Positions 47,525-60,400 of a stretch of 64,000 nucleotides of DNA are shown one piece after another. Numbering within the stretch: position 1 is the first letter of the stretch; each line of letters begins with the position of its first letter. The notes beneath the pieces are model-generated. The model saw only the letters and a list, made by a program, of their open reading frames with translations. It was not told the DNA's origin and ran no database searches. This DNA comes from Camellia lanceoleosa. Lineage: Eukaryota > Streptophyta > Magnoliopsida > Ericales > Theaceae. The stretch covers positions 226,278,767 through 226,342,766 of the forward strand of contig CM045758.1 in NCBI GenBank assembly GCA_025200525.1, written 5' to 3'. The position numbers and the translations under genes were made by a program.

Positions 47525-49228
47525 ATGGCATTGTTTTTGTGTAGTTTATCACTTGCGCCATTTTGTGCATCCCACTATGTCGTGCAGTTTACACTCACGC
47601 TGTGTTACACAGCGCACTGTTTTATGTAGTTTATCACTCGCGCTTTCTTGCACGTCGCACTATTTTGTGCAGTTCACACTCGCCCTATGTTGCGCATGGC
47701 ACTGTTTTGTGCAGTTTATCACTCGCGCTTTCTTGCACATCGAACTGTGTTGTGCAGTTTATCACTCGCGCTATTTTGCACATCGAACTGTTTTGTGCAG
47801 TTTATCACTCGCGCTATTTTGCGCATCGCACTGTTTTATGTAGTTCACACCCGCGCTATGTTGCGTATCGCCCTGTTTTGTGTAGTTTATCACTCGCGCT
47901 ATTTTGCGCATCGCACTGTTTTGTACAGTTCACACTCGCGCTATGTTGCGTATCGCACTGTTTTGTGCAGTTTATCACTAGCGCTATTTTGTGCATCGCA
48001 CTGTCTTGTGCAGTTTATACTAGCGCTATTTTACGCATCGCACTGTTTTGTGTAGTTTACACCCATGCTGTTTTGCGGACGGCACTGTTTGAGGTAGTTT
48101 ATCACTTGCGCTCTTTTGCGCATCGCACTGTTTTATGCAGTTTATCACTTGCGCTATTTTGTGCATCGCACTGTGTTGTGCAGTTTATCACTCGCGCTAT
48201 TTTGCGCATCGCACTGTTTTGTGCAGTTCGCACTCGCGCTATGTTGCGCATCGCACTGTGTTGTGCAGTTTATCACTCGCGCTTTCTTGCGCATCGCACC
48301 ATGTTGTGCAGTTTATCACTCGCGCTATTTCGCACATCGCACTGTCTTGTGCAGTTTACACTCGCGCTATTTTGCGCATCGCACTGTTTTGTGCAGTTTA
48401 CACTCGCGCTATTTTGCGCATCGCACTGTTTTGTGCAGTTTATCACTCGCGCTATTTTGCGCATCGCACTGTTTTGTGCAGTTCACACTCGCGGTGTTTT
48501 GCGCATCGCACCGTTTTGTGCAGTTTATCACTCGTGCTGTTTTGCGCATGGCACTGTTTTGTGCAGTTTATCACTTGCGCTATTTTGCGCATCGCACTGT
48601 GTTGTGCAGTTTACACTCGCGCTGTGTTGCGCATCGCACTGTTTTGTGCAGTTTATCACTCGCGCTTTCTTGCGCGTCGCACTATTTTGTGCAGTTCACA
48701 CTCGCGCTATGTTGCGCATGGCAATGTACCTGTTTGGTGCAGCTTAAAAGCTTCTTATTTCAGCTTTCAGCTTAATTTAAGCTATTTTGATGTGTTTGGT
48801 TTAGCTTATAACTTATAGCTTATGGCTTTTTGGAAGTCAGAAATCAGCTTATTCTTTGAGTGTGGCAGGAGATGCTTAATTTATAAGTCAGAAATCAGCT
48901 TATGTTCATAGTTATAAGCTATAAGCTGTTTAGACATAAGATATAAGTACTTTCCCATAGCTCTACCAAACAGGTTTAATGTTTTGTGCTGTTTATCACT
49001 TGCGCTTTCTTGCGCATCGAACTGTGCTGTGCAGTTTATCACTCACGCTACTTTGCGCATCGCACTATTTTGTGCAGTTTATCACTCGCGTTATTTTGTG
49101 CATCGCACCGTTTTGTGTAGTTCACACTCGCGCCATGTTGCGCATCGCATTTATCACTCGTGCTTTCTTGCACATCACACTGTGTTGTGCAGTTTATCAC
49201 TCCTGCTATTTTACGTATCGCACTGTTT
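47525..49228 (+). repeat. Satellite block, type A monomers, duplicate of an upstream segment
   Basis: From about 47,540 to 48,600 the order of variants follows that of 44,174-45,280, at an offset of about 3,370 bp. Contains a MITE at 48,728-48,975. Confidence 0.75.
48728..48975. mobile_element. MITE inserted in the satellite
   Basis: 248 bp with inverted ends ACCTGTTTGGTGCAGCT and, read inward from the right, ACCTGTTTGGTAGAGCT. Its interior is AT-rich with repeated CAGCTTAT/ATAAGCT phrases. Flanks GCAATGT and TTAATGT suggest a degraded target duplication. It splits a type A monomer that continues on the other side. Confidence 0.8.
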
Positions 49229-49639
49229 TGTGCGTTTATCACTAGCTTATTTTGCCCATCGTGACTGCTTTTGTGCGATCCGCGACGCGCTTATGTTGCG
49301 ATCGACCGCTTTTGTGCGCTTTATCACTGCGACTTTCTTGCGATCGTGACCGGTTGTGTAGTTTATCACTAGCGCTATTTTTTGCATCGCGACCGCTTTT
49401 GTGCATTTACACTACGCTTATTTTGCACATTGCATCGCTTTGTGCGCTTTACACTCGCTTGTTTTATGGATGGCACTCGCTTTTGTGTAGTTTATTACTC
49501 GCTCTTTTTGCGATCGCATAGTTTTATGCGCTTTATCACTCGCGTGATTTTGTGCATCGCACTGCTTTGTGCGATTGACATCGCGCTTATTTTGGCGATC
49601 GTGACCGCTTTTGTGTAGTTCACACCACGCTTATGTTGC
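49229..49639 (+). repeat. Satellite block, type B monomers
   Basis: GCGATCGTGACC and TTTTGTGCGC forms. Confidence 0.65.
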
Positions 49640-49845
49640 GATCGTGACTGTGTTGTGCAGTTTATCACTAGCGCTATTTTGTGCATCGCACTGTCTTGTG
49701 CAGTTTACACTAGCGCTATTTTGCGCATCGCACTGTTTTGTGCAGTTTACACTCGCGCTGTTTTGCGGATGGCACTGTTTTGTGCAGTTTATCACTCGCG
49801 CTCTTTTGCGCATCGCACTGTTTTAAGCAGTTTATCACTCGCGCT
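49640..49845 (+). repeat. Satellite block, type A module
   Basis: Five monomers nearly the same as 45,938-46,150, including the rare TTTTGCGGATGGCACTG and TGTTTTAAGCAG variants. Confidence 0.75.
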
Positions 49846-52800
49846 ATTTTGGCGATCGTGACCGTTTGTGCTTTATCACTACGCTTATTTTGGCGATCGT
49901 GACTGCTTTTGTGTAGTTTGCACTCGCTTATGTTGCGATCGCACCGCGGTTGTGCGCTTTATCACTCGCGCTTTTCTTGCGCGATCGCACCATGTTGTGC
50001 GCTTTATCACTCGCGCTTATTTCGCGACATCGTGACTTTTGTGCGCTTCCACTCGCGCTTATTTTGTGCATCGTCCGCTTTTGTGCGCTTTACACTCGCG
50101 CTTATTTTGCGATCGCGACTGCTTTTGTGCATACGCGATCGTGACTGCTTTTGTGCGCTTTATCACTCGCTGCTTTTTGCGATCGCACCGCTTTTGTGCG
50201 CTTTATCACTTGCGCTTATTTTGGCGATCGTGACTGCTTTTGTGCACTTTATCACTCGCGCTTATTTTGCGATCGTGACCGTTTTGTGCGCTTTATCACT
50301 CGCTTTTATGCGATCGTGACCGCTTTTGTGCGCTTTATCACTCGCGCTTATTTTGGCGATCGCGACTGCTTTTGTGCGCTTTATCACTGCTTATTTTATG
50401 ATCGCGACTGCTTTTGTGCTTTATCACTCGCTTATGCGCGATCGCACTGCTTTTGTGCGCTTTATCACTGCGCTTTTTATGCGATCGCACTATTTTGTGC
50501 GCTTTATCACTGCGCTTATTTTGCGATCGTGACTGCTTTTGTGCGCTTTATCACTAGCGCTTTTTTGCGATCGTGACGACTGCTTTTGTGCAATTTTACA
50601 CTCGCACTATTTTGCGATGATCGACCGCTTTTGTGCATTTTATCACTACGCTTATTTTGCGATCGCACTGCTTTTGTGCAGCTTTATCACTACTTATTTT
50701 GCGATCGTGACTGCTTTGTGTAGTTTACACTCGCTTATTTTGGCGATCGTGACCGTTTTGTAGTTTATCACTGCTTTTCTTGCGATCGACCGCTTTTGTG
50801 CGCTTTATCACTGCGCTTATTTTGGCGATCGTGACCGCTTTTGTGCGCTTTACACCGCGCTATTTCACGATCGTGACTGCTTTTGTGCAATTTACACTCG
50901 CTTATTTTGCGATCGTGACTGCTTTTGTGCATTTACACTCGCGCTTATTTTGGCGATCGACTGCTTTTGTGCGATTTTACACTCGCGCTTATTTTGCGCG
51001 ATCGCACTGCTTTGTGTAGTTTATCACTCGCTTATTTTGGCGATCGTGACTATTTTGTGCTGTTTATCACTCGCGCTTATTTTGCTTTAGCGATCGCACC
51101 GCTTTTGTGCGCTTATCACTGCTTATTTTGCGATCGTGACCGCTTTGTGTGCTTTACACTTGCGCTTATTTTGCGATCGCACTATGTTGTGCGCTTTATC
51201 ACTCGCTTATTTTGCGATCGCACCGCTTTTGTGCGCTTTACACTCGCGCTTATTTGCGCGATCGACTGCTTTTGTGCGCTTTATCACTGCTTTATGATCG
51301 CGATCGCTATTTTGTGCGTTTATCACTGCGGCTATTTTGGCGATCGCACTTTTGTGCAGCTTTATCACTCGCGCTTATTTACGATCGTTGCGATCGACTT
51401 TTTGTGCAGTTACATCACGCTTATTTTACATCGTGACCGCTTTTGTGCAGCTTTATCACACGCGCTTATTTTGGCGATCGTGACCGCTTTTGTGCGCTTT
51501 ACACTCGCCTTATTTTGGCGATCGTGACTGCTTTTGTGCAGCTTTACACTCGCGCTTATTTTGCGATCGTGACCGCTTTTGTGCAGCTTTACACTCGCTT
51601 ATTTTGCGATCGTGACCGCTTTTGTGCAGTTTATCACTCGCCATTTTGGCGATCGCACTGCTTTTGTGCGCTTTACACTCACGCTTATTTTGCGATCGTG
51701 ACTGCTTTTGTGCGCTTTATCACTCGCTTATTTTGGCGATCGTGACCGCTTTTGTGCAATTTTACACTCGCTTATTTTGCGATCGCACTGCTTTTGTGCG
51801 CTTTACACTCGCGCTTATTTTGCGATCGTGACTGCTTTTGTGCGCTTTATCACTCGCTTATTTTGGCGCGATCGCTTTTGTGCAGCTTTATCACTCGCGC
51901 TTATTTTATGATCGCGACTGCTTTTGTGCAGCTTTATCACTCGCTTATTTTGCGATCGCACTGCTTTTGTGCGCTTTACACTCGCTTATTTTGCGATCGT
52001 GACCGCTTTTGTGCAATTTATCACTGCGCTTATTTTGGCGATCGTGACTGCTTTTGTGCGCTTTATCACTCACGCTTATTTTGCGATCGTGACTGCTTTT
52101 GTGCGCTTTACACTGCGCTTATTTTGCGATCGCACCGCTTTTGTGCGCTTACACTCGCTTATTTTATGATCGCACCGCTTTTGCGCTTTATCACTGCGCT
52201 TTTTTGCGATCGTGACTGCTTTTGTGCGCTTTATCACTGCGCTTATTTTGCGATCGCATTGCTTTTGTGCGCTTTATCACTCGCTTATTTTACGCATCGA
52301 CCATTTTGTGTAGTTTATCACTCGCCATTTTGCGATCGTGACTGCTTTTGCTTTATCACTCGCTATTTTTGCGATCGTGACTATTTTGTGCGCTTACACT
52401 CGCCTATTTTGGCGATCGCACCGCTTTTGTGCGCTTTATCACTACGCTTTTTTTGCACATCGAACTGCTTTGTGCAGTTTATCACTCGCTTATTTTGATC
52501 GCGACTATTTTGTGCGCTTTATCACTCGCTTATTTTGCGATCGTGACTGCTTTTATGTAGTTCACACCGCTTTTGCGATCGACGCCTGCTTTTGTGTAGT
52601 TTATCACTGCGCTTATTTTGGCGATCGCACTGCTTTGTACTTTACACTCGCTTATTTTATGATCGTGACCGCTTTTGTGCTTTATCACTACGCTTATTTT
52701 GCGATCGACCGCTTTTGTGCGCTTTATCACTTGCGCTTATTTTGTGATCGTGACCGTTTTGTGCGCTTTATCACTGTGGCTATTTTGGCGATCGTGACTG

Positions 52801-55800
52801 CTTTTGTGCAATTTACACTCACGCTTATTTTGGCATCGTGACCGCTTTTGTGCAGTTTATCACTCGCTTTTTACGCGATCGACTGCTTTTGTGCGCTTTA
52901 TCACTCACGCTTATTTGCGCATCGTGACCGCTTTTGTGTAGTTTATCACTCATGCTTATTTTACGATCGTGACTGCTTTTGTGCAGTTTATCACGCGCTT
53001 ATTTTGGCGATCGTGACTGCTTTTGTGCAATTCACACGCGCTTTTGGCGATCGACCGCTTTTGTGCGCTTTATCACTTGCGCTTATTTTGCGATCGCACT
53101 CTTTTGTGCTTTATCACTGCGCTTATTTTGCGCGATCGTGTTTTGTAGCTTTTATCACTCGCTTATTTTATGCGATCGTGACTGCTTTTGTGCAGCTTTA
53201 TCACTCGCTTATTTTCATCGTGACTGCTTTTGTGCGCTTATCACGCGCTTATTTTGGCGATCGCATCTGCGCTTTATCACTCACGCTTATTTTGCGATCG
53301 CACTATTTTGTGCGCTTTATCACTGCGCTTATTTTGTGCATCGCGACCGCTTTTGTGTAGTTTACACTGCCGCTTTTGCGATCGCGACTTATCACTGCTT
53401 TTTGCACATCACGTTGTGCGCTTTATCACTCGCTATTTTACGATCGTGACTGCTTTTGTGTAGTTTACACTCGCTTATTTTGCGATCGCACTGCTTTTGT
53501 GCGCTTTATCACTGCTTATTTTGCTCATCGCACTCTTTTGTGCAGTTTATCACTGCGCTTTTTGGCGATCGCACCGTTTTGTGCGCTTTATCACTCGCGC
53601 TTATTTTGCGCATCGTGACTGCTTTTGTGCGCTTATCACTCGCGCTTATTTTGCGATCGTGACTGCTTTTGTGCAGTTTATCACTCGCTTATTTTGCAGA
53701 TCGACCGCTTTTGTGCAGCTTTACACTCGCGCTTATTTTGCGCGATCGCACTGTTTTGTGCTTTATCACTGCTTATTTTGCGATCGTGACCGCTTTTGTG
53801 CGCTTTACACTGCTACGCTTTTGCGATCGCACTGCTTTTGTGCAATTTATCACTGCGCTATTTTGCGATCGTGACTATTTTGTGCGCTTTATCACTCGCT
53901 ATTTTGTGCATCGTGACCGCTTTTGTGCAGCTTTATCACTCGCGCTTATTTTGCGATCGTGACTGCTTTTGTAGTTTACACTGCTTTTGCGATCGCACTT
54001 TTGCGCTTTATCACTCGCTTATTTTGTGCATCGTGACCGCTTTTGTGCAGCTTTATCACTCGCTTATTTTGTGATCGCACCGTTTTGTGCGCTTTACACA
54101 CTCGCTTATTTTGGCGATCGTGACTGCTTTTGTGCGCTTTACACTCGCTTATTTTATGCGATCGTGACCGCTTTTGTGCGCTTTATCACTGCGCTTATTT
54201 TGCGATCGACTGCTTTTGTGCAGTTTATCACTGCTTATTTTGCGCGATCGTGACTTTTGTGCTTTACACTCGCGCTTATTTTGGCGATCGCACCGCTTGT
54301 GTACATCGTGACCGCTTTTGTGCGCTTTATCACTCGCTTATTTTGCGATCGTGACCTGCTTTATCACTCGCGCTTATTTTGCGCATCGCGACTATTTTGT
54401 GCGCTTATGCACTGCTTATTTTGCGATCGCACTGCTTTTGTGCGCTTTATCACTCGCGCTTATTTTGCGATCGTCGACCGCTTTTGTGCGCTTATCACTC
54501 GCTTATTTTGCGATCGCACCGCTTTTGTGCTTTATCACTCGCTTATTTTGGCGATCGTGACTGCTTTTGTGCGCTTTACACTCGCGCTTATTTTTGGCGA
54601 TCGTGACCGCTTTTGTGCGCTTATCACTCGCTTATTTTATGCGATCGTGACTGCTTTTGTGCAGCTTTATCACCGCTATTTTGGCGATCGCACTGCTTTG
54701 TGCAATTTATCACTCGCGCTGTTTTGCGATCGTGACCGCTTTTGTGCGCTTATCACTGCGCTTTTATGGCGTGACCGCTTTTGTGCGCTTTATCACTCGC
54801 TTATTTTGCGCGATCGACTGCTTTTGTGCGCTTATCACTCGCTATTTTGGCGATCGCACTGCTTTGTGCGCTTTACACTCGCGCTTATTTGCGATCGTGA
54901 CCGCTTTGTGCGCTTTATCACTGCTATTTTGGCGATCGCACTGCTTTTGTGCGCTTTATCTGCTTATTTTGCGATCGTGACCGCTTTTGTGCAGCTTTAT
55001 CACTAGCTTATTTTGGCGATCGCACTGCTTTTGTGCAATTTACACTCGCTATTTTGCGATCGTGACTGCTTTTGTGCGCTTTATCACTCGCTTATTTTGG
55101 CGATCGCACTATTTTGTGCGCTTATCACTGCTTTGCGATCGTGACTGCTTTGTGCGCTTATCACTCGCTTATTTTGCGATCGCACCGTTTTGTGCAGTTT
55201 ATCACTGCTATTTTGCGATCGCACCGCTTTTGTGCGCTTTATCACTGCTATTTTGGCGATCGACCGCTTTGTGCAATTTATCACTCGCTATTTTGGCGAT
55301 CGTGACCGCTTTTGTGCGCTTTACACTGCTTATTTTGGCGATCGTGACTGCTTTTGTGCAGCTTTATCACTCGCTATTTTGGCGATCGCACCGCTTTGTG
55401 CGCTTTATCACTCGCTTATTTTGGCGATCGCACTATTTTGTGCATTTATCACTGCGCTTTATGATCGCACTGCTTTTGTGCAATTTACACTCGCTTATTT
55501 TGCGATCGTGACTGCTTTTGTGCGCTTTACACTCGCTTATTTTGGCGATCGACTGCTTTTGTGCAGCTTTACATCGCGCTTATTTTGCGTGATCGTGACT
55601 GCTTTGTGCAGTTTACACTCGCTTATTTTGCGATCGCGACTGCTTTTGTGCAGTTTATCACTCGCGCTTTTTGCGTATCGCACTATTTTGTGCAGTTTAC
55701 ACTCGCTTATTTTGCGATCGTGACCGCTTTTGTGCAGTTTATCACTCGCGCTTATTTTGGCGATCGTGACCGCTTTTGTGCGCTTTATCACTGCGCTTAT

Positions 55801-58800
55801 TTGCGATCGTGACTGCTTTTGTGCGCTTATCACTCGCTTATTTTGGCGATCGACCGCTTTGTGCAGCTTATCACTCGCGCTTATTTTGCGATCGCACTGC
55901 TTTTGTGCGCTTTACACTCGCGCTTATTTTTGGCGATCGCACTGCTTTTGTGCAGCTTTACACTCGCTTATTTTGGCGATCGTGACTGCTTTTGTGCGCT
56001 TATCACTGCGCTATTTTGCATCGTGACTGCTTTTGTGCGCTTTATCACTCGCTTATTTTATGATCGACTATTTTGTGCTTTATCACTCGCTTATTTTGGC
56101 GATCGCATTGACTTTTTGTGCGCTTATCACTGCGCTTATTTTGCGATCGCGACCGCTTTTGTGCAGCTTTACACTCGCGCTTATTTTGGCGACACTATTT
56201 TGTGCTTTATCACTCGCGCTATTTTGGCGATCGTGACTGCTTTGTGCGCTTTACACTCGCTCTATTTTGCGAATCGCACTGTTTTGTGAAGTTTATCACT
56301 CGTGCAATTTTGCGCATCGTGACCGCTTTTGTGCGCTTTACACTCGCTTATTTTATGATCGCACTGCTTTTGTGCGCTTTATCACTCGCGCTTTTGGCGA
56401 TCGCACTGCTTTTGTGCAGCTTTATCACTCGCGCTTATTTTGGCGATCGTGCTTTTGTGCGCTTTACACTGCTTATTTTGCGATCGCACTGCTTTTGTGC
56501 GCTTATCACTCGCTTATTTTGCGATCGTGACTGCTTTTGTGCTTTACACTGCTTATTTTGCGATCGCTTTTGTGCGCTTTATCACGCGCGATCGTGACCG
56601 CTTTTGTGCAGTTTATCACTCGGCTTATTTTATGATCGTGACTGCTTTTGTGCGTTTACACTCGCTTATTTTGCGATCGTGACGCTTTTGTGCACTTAGC
56701 TTATTTTGCGATCGACTGCTTTTGTGCAGCTTTATCACTCGCTTATTTTGGCATCGCACTGCTTTTGTGCGCTTTATCACTCGCTTATTTTGCGATCGTG
56801 ACCGCTTTTGTGCAATTATCACTCGCTATTTTGCGATCGACTGCTTTTTGCGCTTTATCACTCGCTTATTTTATGATCGTGACCGCTTTTGTGCGCTTAT
56901 CACCGCTTATTTTGCGATCGTGACTGCTTTTGTGCGCTTTATCACTCGCTTATTTTGGCGATCGCACCGCTTTTGTGCGCTTTACACTCGCTTATTTTGC
57001 GCGATCGACCTTTTGTGCAGTTATCACTCGCTTATTTTGGCATCGTGACCGCTTGTGCGCTTTATCACTCACGCTTATTTTGCGATCGTGACCGCTTTTG
57101 TGCAGCTTTACACTCGCTATTTTGCGATCGCACTGCTTTTGTGCTTTATCACTCGCTTTTTTGCGATCGTGACTGCTTTGTGCGCTTTATCACTCGCGCT
57201 ATTTTGCGATCGTGACCGCTTTTGTGCGCTTTACACTCGCTTATTTTGCGATCGCGACTGCTTTTGTGTAGTTTCACTCACGCTATTTTGCGCGATCGAC
57301 CGCTTTTGTGCGCTTTATCACTCGCTTATTTTATGATCGTGACTGCTTTTGTGCAGCTTTACACTGCGCTTATTTTGCGATCGACTGCTTTTGTGCGCTT
57401 TACACTCGCTATTTTTGCGATCGCACTGCTTTTTGTGCTTTATCACTCGCGCTTTTGGCGATCGCACCGCTTTTGTGCAGTTTACACTCGCTTATTTTGG
57501 CGATCGACTGCTTTTGTGCAGCTTTATCACTCGCGCTTATTTTGCGATCGTGACTGCTTTTGTGCAGCTTACACTCGCTTATTTTGGCGATCGTGACCGC
57601 TTTTGTGCATTATCACTCATGCTTTTTGGCGATCGCACTGCTTTTGTGCGCTTTATCACTCACGCTTATTTTGCGATCGACCGCTTTTGTGCGCTTATCA
57701 CTCGCTTATTTTGGCATCGACCGCTTTTGTGCGCTTTATCACTGCTTATTTTGCGATCGTGACCGCTTTTGTGCGCTTTATCACTGCTTATTTTGCGATC
57801 GCACCGCTTTTGTGCGCTTTATCACTCGCGCTTATTTTATGATCGCACTCTTTTGTGCAGTTTATCACTCGCGCCGTTTTGCATACCGCACTCTTTTGTG
57901 CAGTTTATCACTCGCGCTTATTTTGGCATCGCATTGCTTTTGTGCGCATCACTCGCGCTTATTTTGGCGATCGCGACTGCTTTGTGCAGCTTTATCACTC
58001 GCGCATTTTGCGCATCGACTGCTTTTGTGTAGTTTATCACGCTCGCTTGCTTTTGTGCATCGCGACTGCTTTTTGTGCTTTACACTCGCTTATTTTGGCG
58101 ATCGTGCTTTTGTGCAGCTTTACACTCGCTTATTTTGCGCGATCGTGACTGCTTTTGTGCGCTTTATCACTCGCTTATTTTGCGATCGTGACTGCTTTTG
58201 TGCAGCTTATCACTCGCTTATTTTGGCGATCGACCGCTTTTGTGCAGTTTATCACTCGCTTATTTTATGATCGCACTGCTTTTGTGCGCTTTATCACTCG
58301 CTTATTTTGGCGATCGCACTTTTTGTGCGCTTTACACTCGCTTATTTTGCGATCGTGACCGCTTTTGTGCGCTTTACACTGCTACGCTTATTTTGGCGAT
58401 CGTGACTGCTTTTGTGCTTTATCACTCGCTTTTTGGCGATCGACCGTTTGTGCGCTTTTTACACTCGCTTATTTTTATGATCGTGACTGCTTTTGTGCAG
58501 TTTACACTTCAGCTTATTTTGCGCGATCGACCGCTTTTGTAGCTTTACACTCGCTTATTTTGCGCGATCGTGACTGCTTTTGTGCTTTTACACTCGCTAT
58601 TTTGCGATCGCACTATTTTGTGCGCTTTACACTCGCGCTTATTTTGGCATCGTGACCGCTTTTGTGCGCTTTATCATCGCTTTTTTGGCGATCGCGACCG
58701 CTTTTGTGCGCTTTATCACTCGCTTATTTTGCGCGCACTGCTTTTGCGCTTTACACTCGCGCTTTTTGCGATCGTGACCGCTTTTGTGCGTTTATCACTT

Positions 58801-60400
58801 GCGCTTATTTTGGCGATCGCACTGCTTTTGTGCAGCTTTATCACTCGCGCTTATGATCGCGACTGCTTTTGTGCAGTTTACACTCGCTTATTTGACCGCA
58901 TTGTTTTGTGCGTATACATTTTTGCATCGACTGCTTTGTGCGCTTTATCACTCGCTTATTTTGGCGATCGTGACCGCTTTTGTGCAGCTTTACACTCGCG
59001 CTTATTTTATGCGATCGACTTATTTGCGATCGCTGCTTTTGTGCAGTTTATCACTGCTTTTGCGATCGTGACCGCTTTTGTGCGCTTTATCACTCGCTTA
59101 TTTTGCGCATCGACTGCTTTTGTGCAGCTTATCACTCGCTTATTTTGGCGATCGTGACTGCTTTTGTGCGCTTTACACTACGCTTTTTATGGCGATCGCG
59201 ACTGCTTTTGTGCGCTTATCACTTCGCTTATTTTGCGATCGACTATTTTGTGCAGTTTATCACCGCGCTTATTTTGATCGCACCGCTTTTGTGCGCTTAC
59301 ACTCGCGCTTATTTTGCACATCGTGACTGCTTTTGTGCATTACACTCGCTTATTTTGCGATCGTGACTGCTTTTGTGCGCTTTACACCGCTTATTTGGAT
59401 CGCACCGCTTTTGTGCAATTTATCACTCTGCTTATTTTGCGCGCATGACATTTTGTGCGTTTATCATCTGCTTATTTTATGATCGTGACCGCTTTTGTGC
59501 GCTTATCATACTCGCTATTTTGGCGATCGTGACCGCTTTTGTGCAAATATCACGCTTATTTTATGATCGACTGCTTTTTGTGCTTTACACTCGCTTATTT
59601 TGGCATCGCGACTGCTTTTGTGCGCTTACACTCGCGCTTTTGGCGATCGACTGCTTTTGTGCGCTTACACTCGCGCTTATTTTGCGATCGTGACTGCTTT
59701 TCAGCTTTACACTGCGCTTATTTTGCGTTGTGCAGCTTACACTTTATTTTGTGCGCTTATTTTGTGACTGCTTTTGTGCAGTTTACACTTGCTTATTTTG
59801 GCGATCGCACCGCTTTTTGTAGCTTTATCACTCGCGCTTATTTTGCGCACTGCTTTGTGCGCTTATCACTACGCTTATTTTGGCGATCGTGACTGTTTTG
59901 TGCAGATTACACTCGCTTATTTTGCGATCGACCGCTTTTGTGCGCTTTACACTCGCTTATTTTGATCGTGACTTTTTGTGCGCTTTACACTCGCGCTTAT
60001 TTTGCGCAAGACCGCTTTTTGTGCAGCTTTATCGCGATTTTGCGATCGCTTTTGTGCGCTTTATCACTTATTTTGCGCATCGCGACTATTTTGTGCGCTT
60101 TATCACACGCTTATTTTATGATCGTGACCGTTTTGTGCGCTTTACAACGCGCTATTTTGTGCATCGTGACTGCTTTAGGCGTATTACACTCGCTTATTTT
60201 GGCAGATCGCGACTGCTTTTGTGCGCTTTATCACTCGCGCTTATTTTGGCGATCGTGACCGCTTTTGTGCGCTTTACACGCTACTTATTTTGGCGTGATC
60301 GACCGCTTTTGTGCAGCTTTATACTCGCTTATTTTGGCGATCGCGACTGCTTTTGTGGCTTTTACACTCTCGCTTATTTTGGATCGTGACTGGTTTGTGC
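49846..60400 (+). repeat. Main satellite block, type B monomers
   Basis: About 10.5 kb of CGCTTATTTTGCGATCG, TGACTGCTTTTGTGCGC and TTTATCACTCGC forms, with many 1-4 bp length changes, chiefly in the GC dinucleotide runs. Isolated type A-like monomers occur, for example near 56,265-56,310. Confidence 0.8.
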
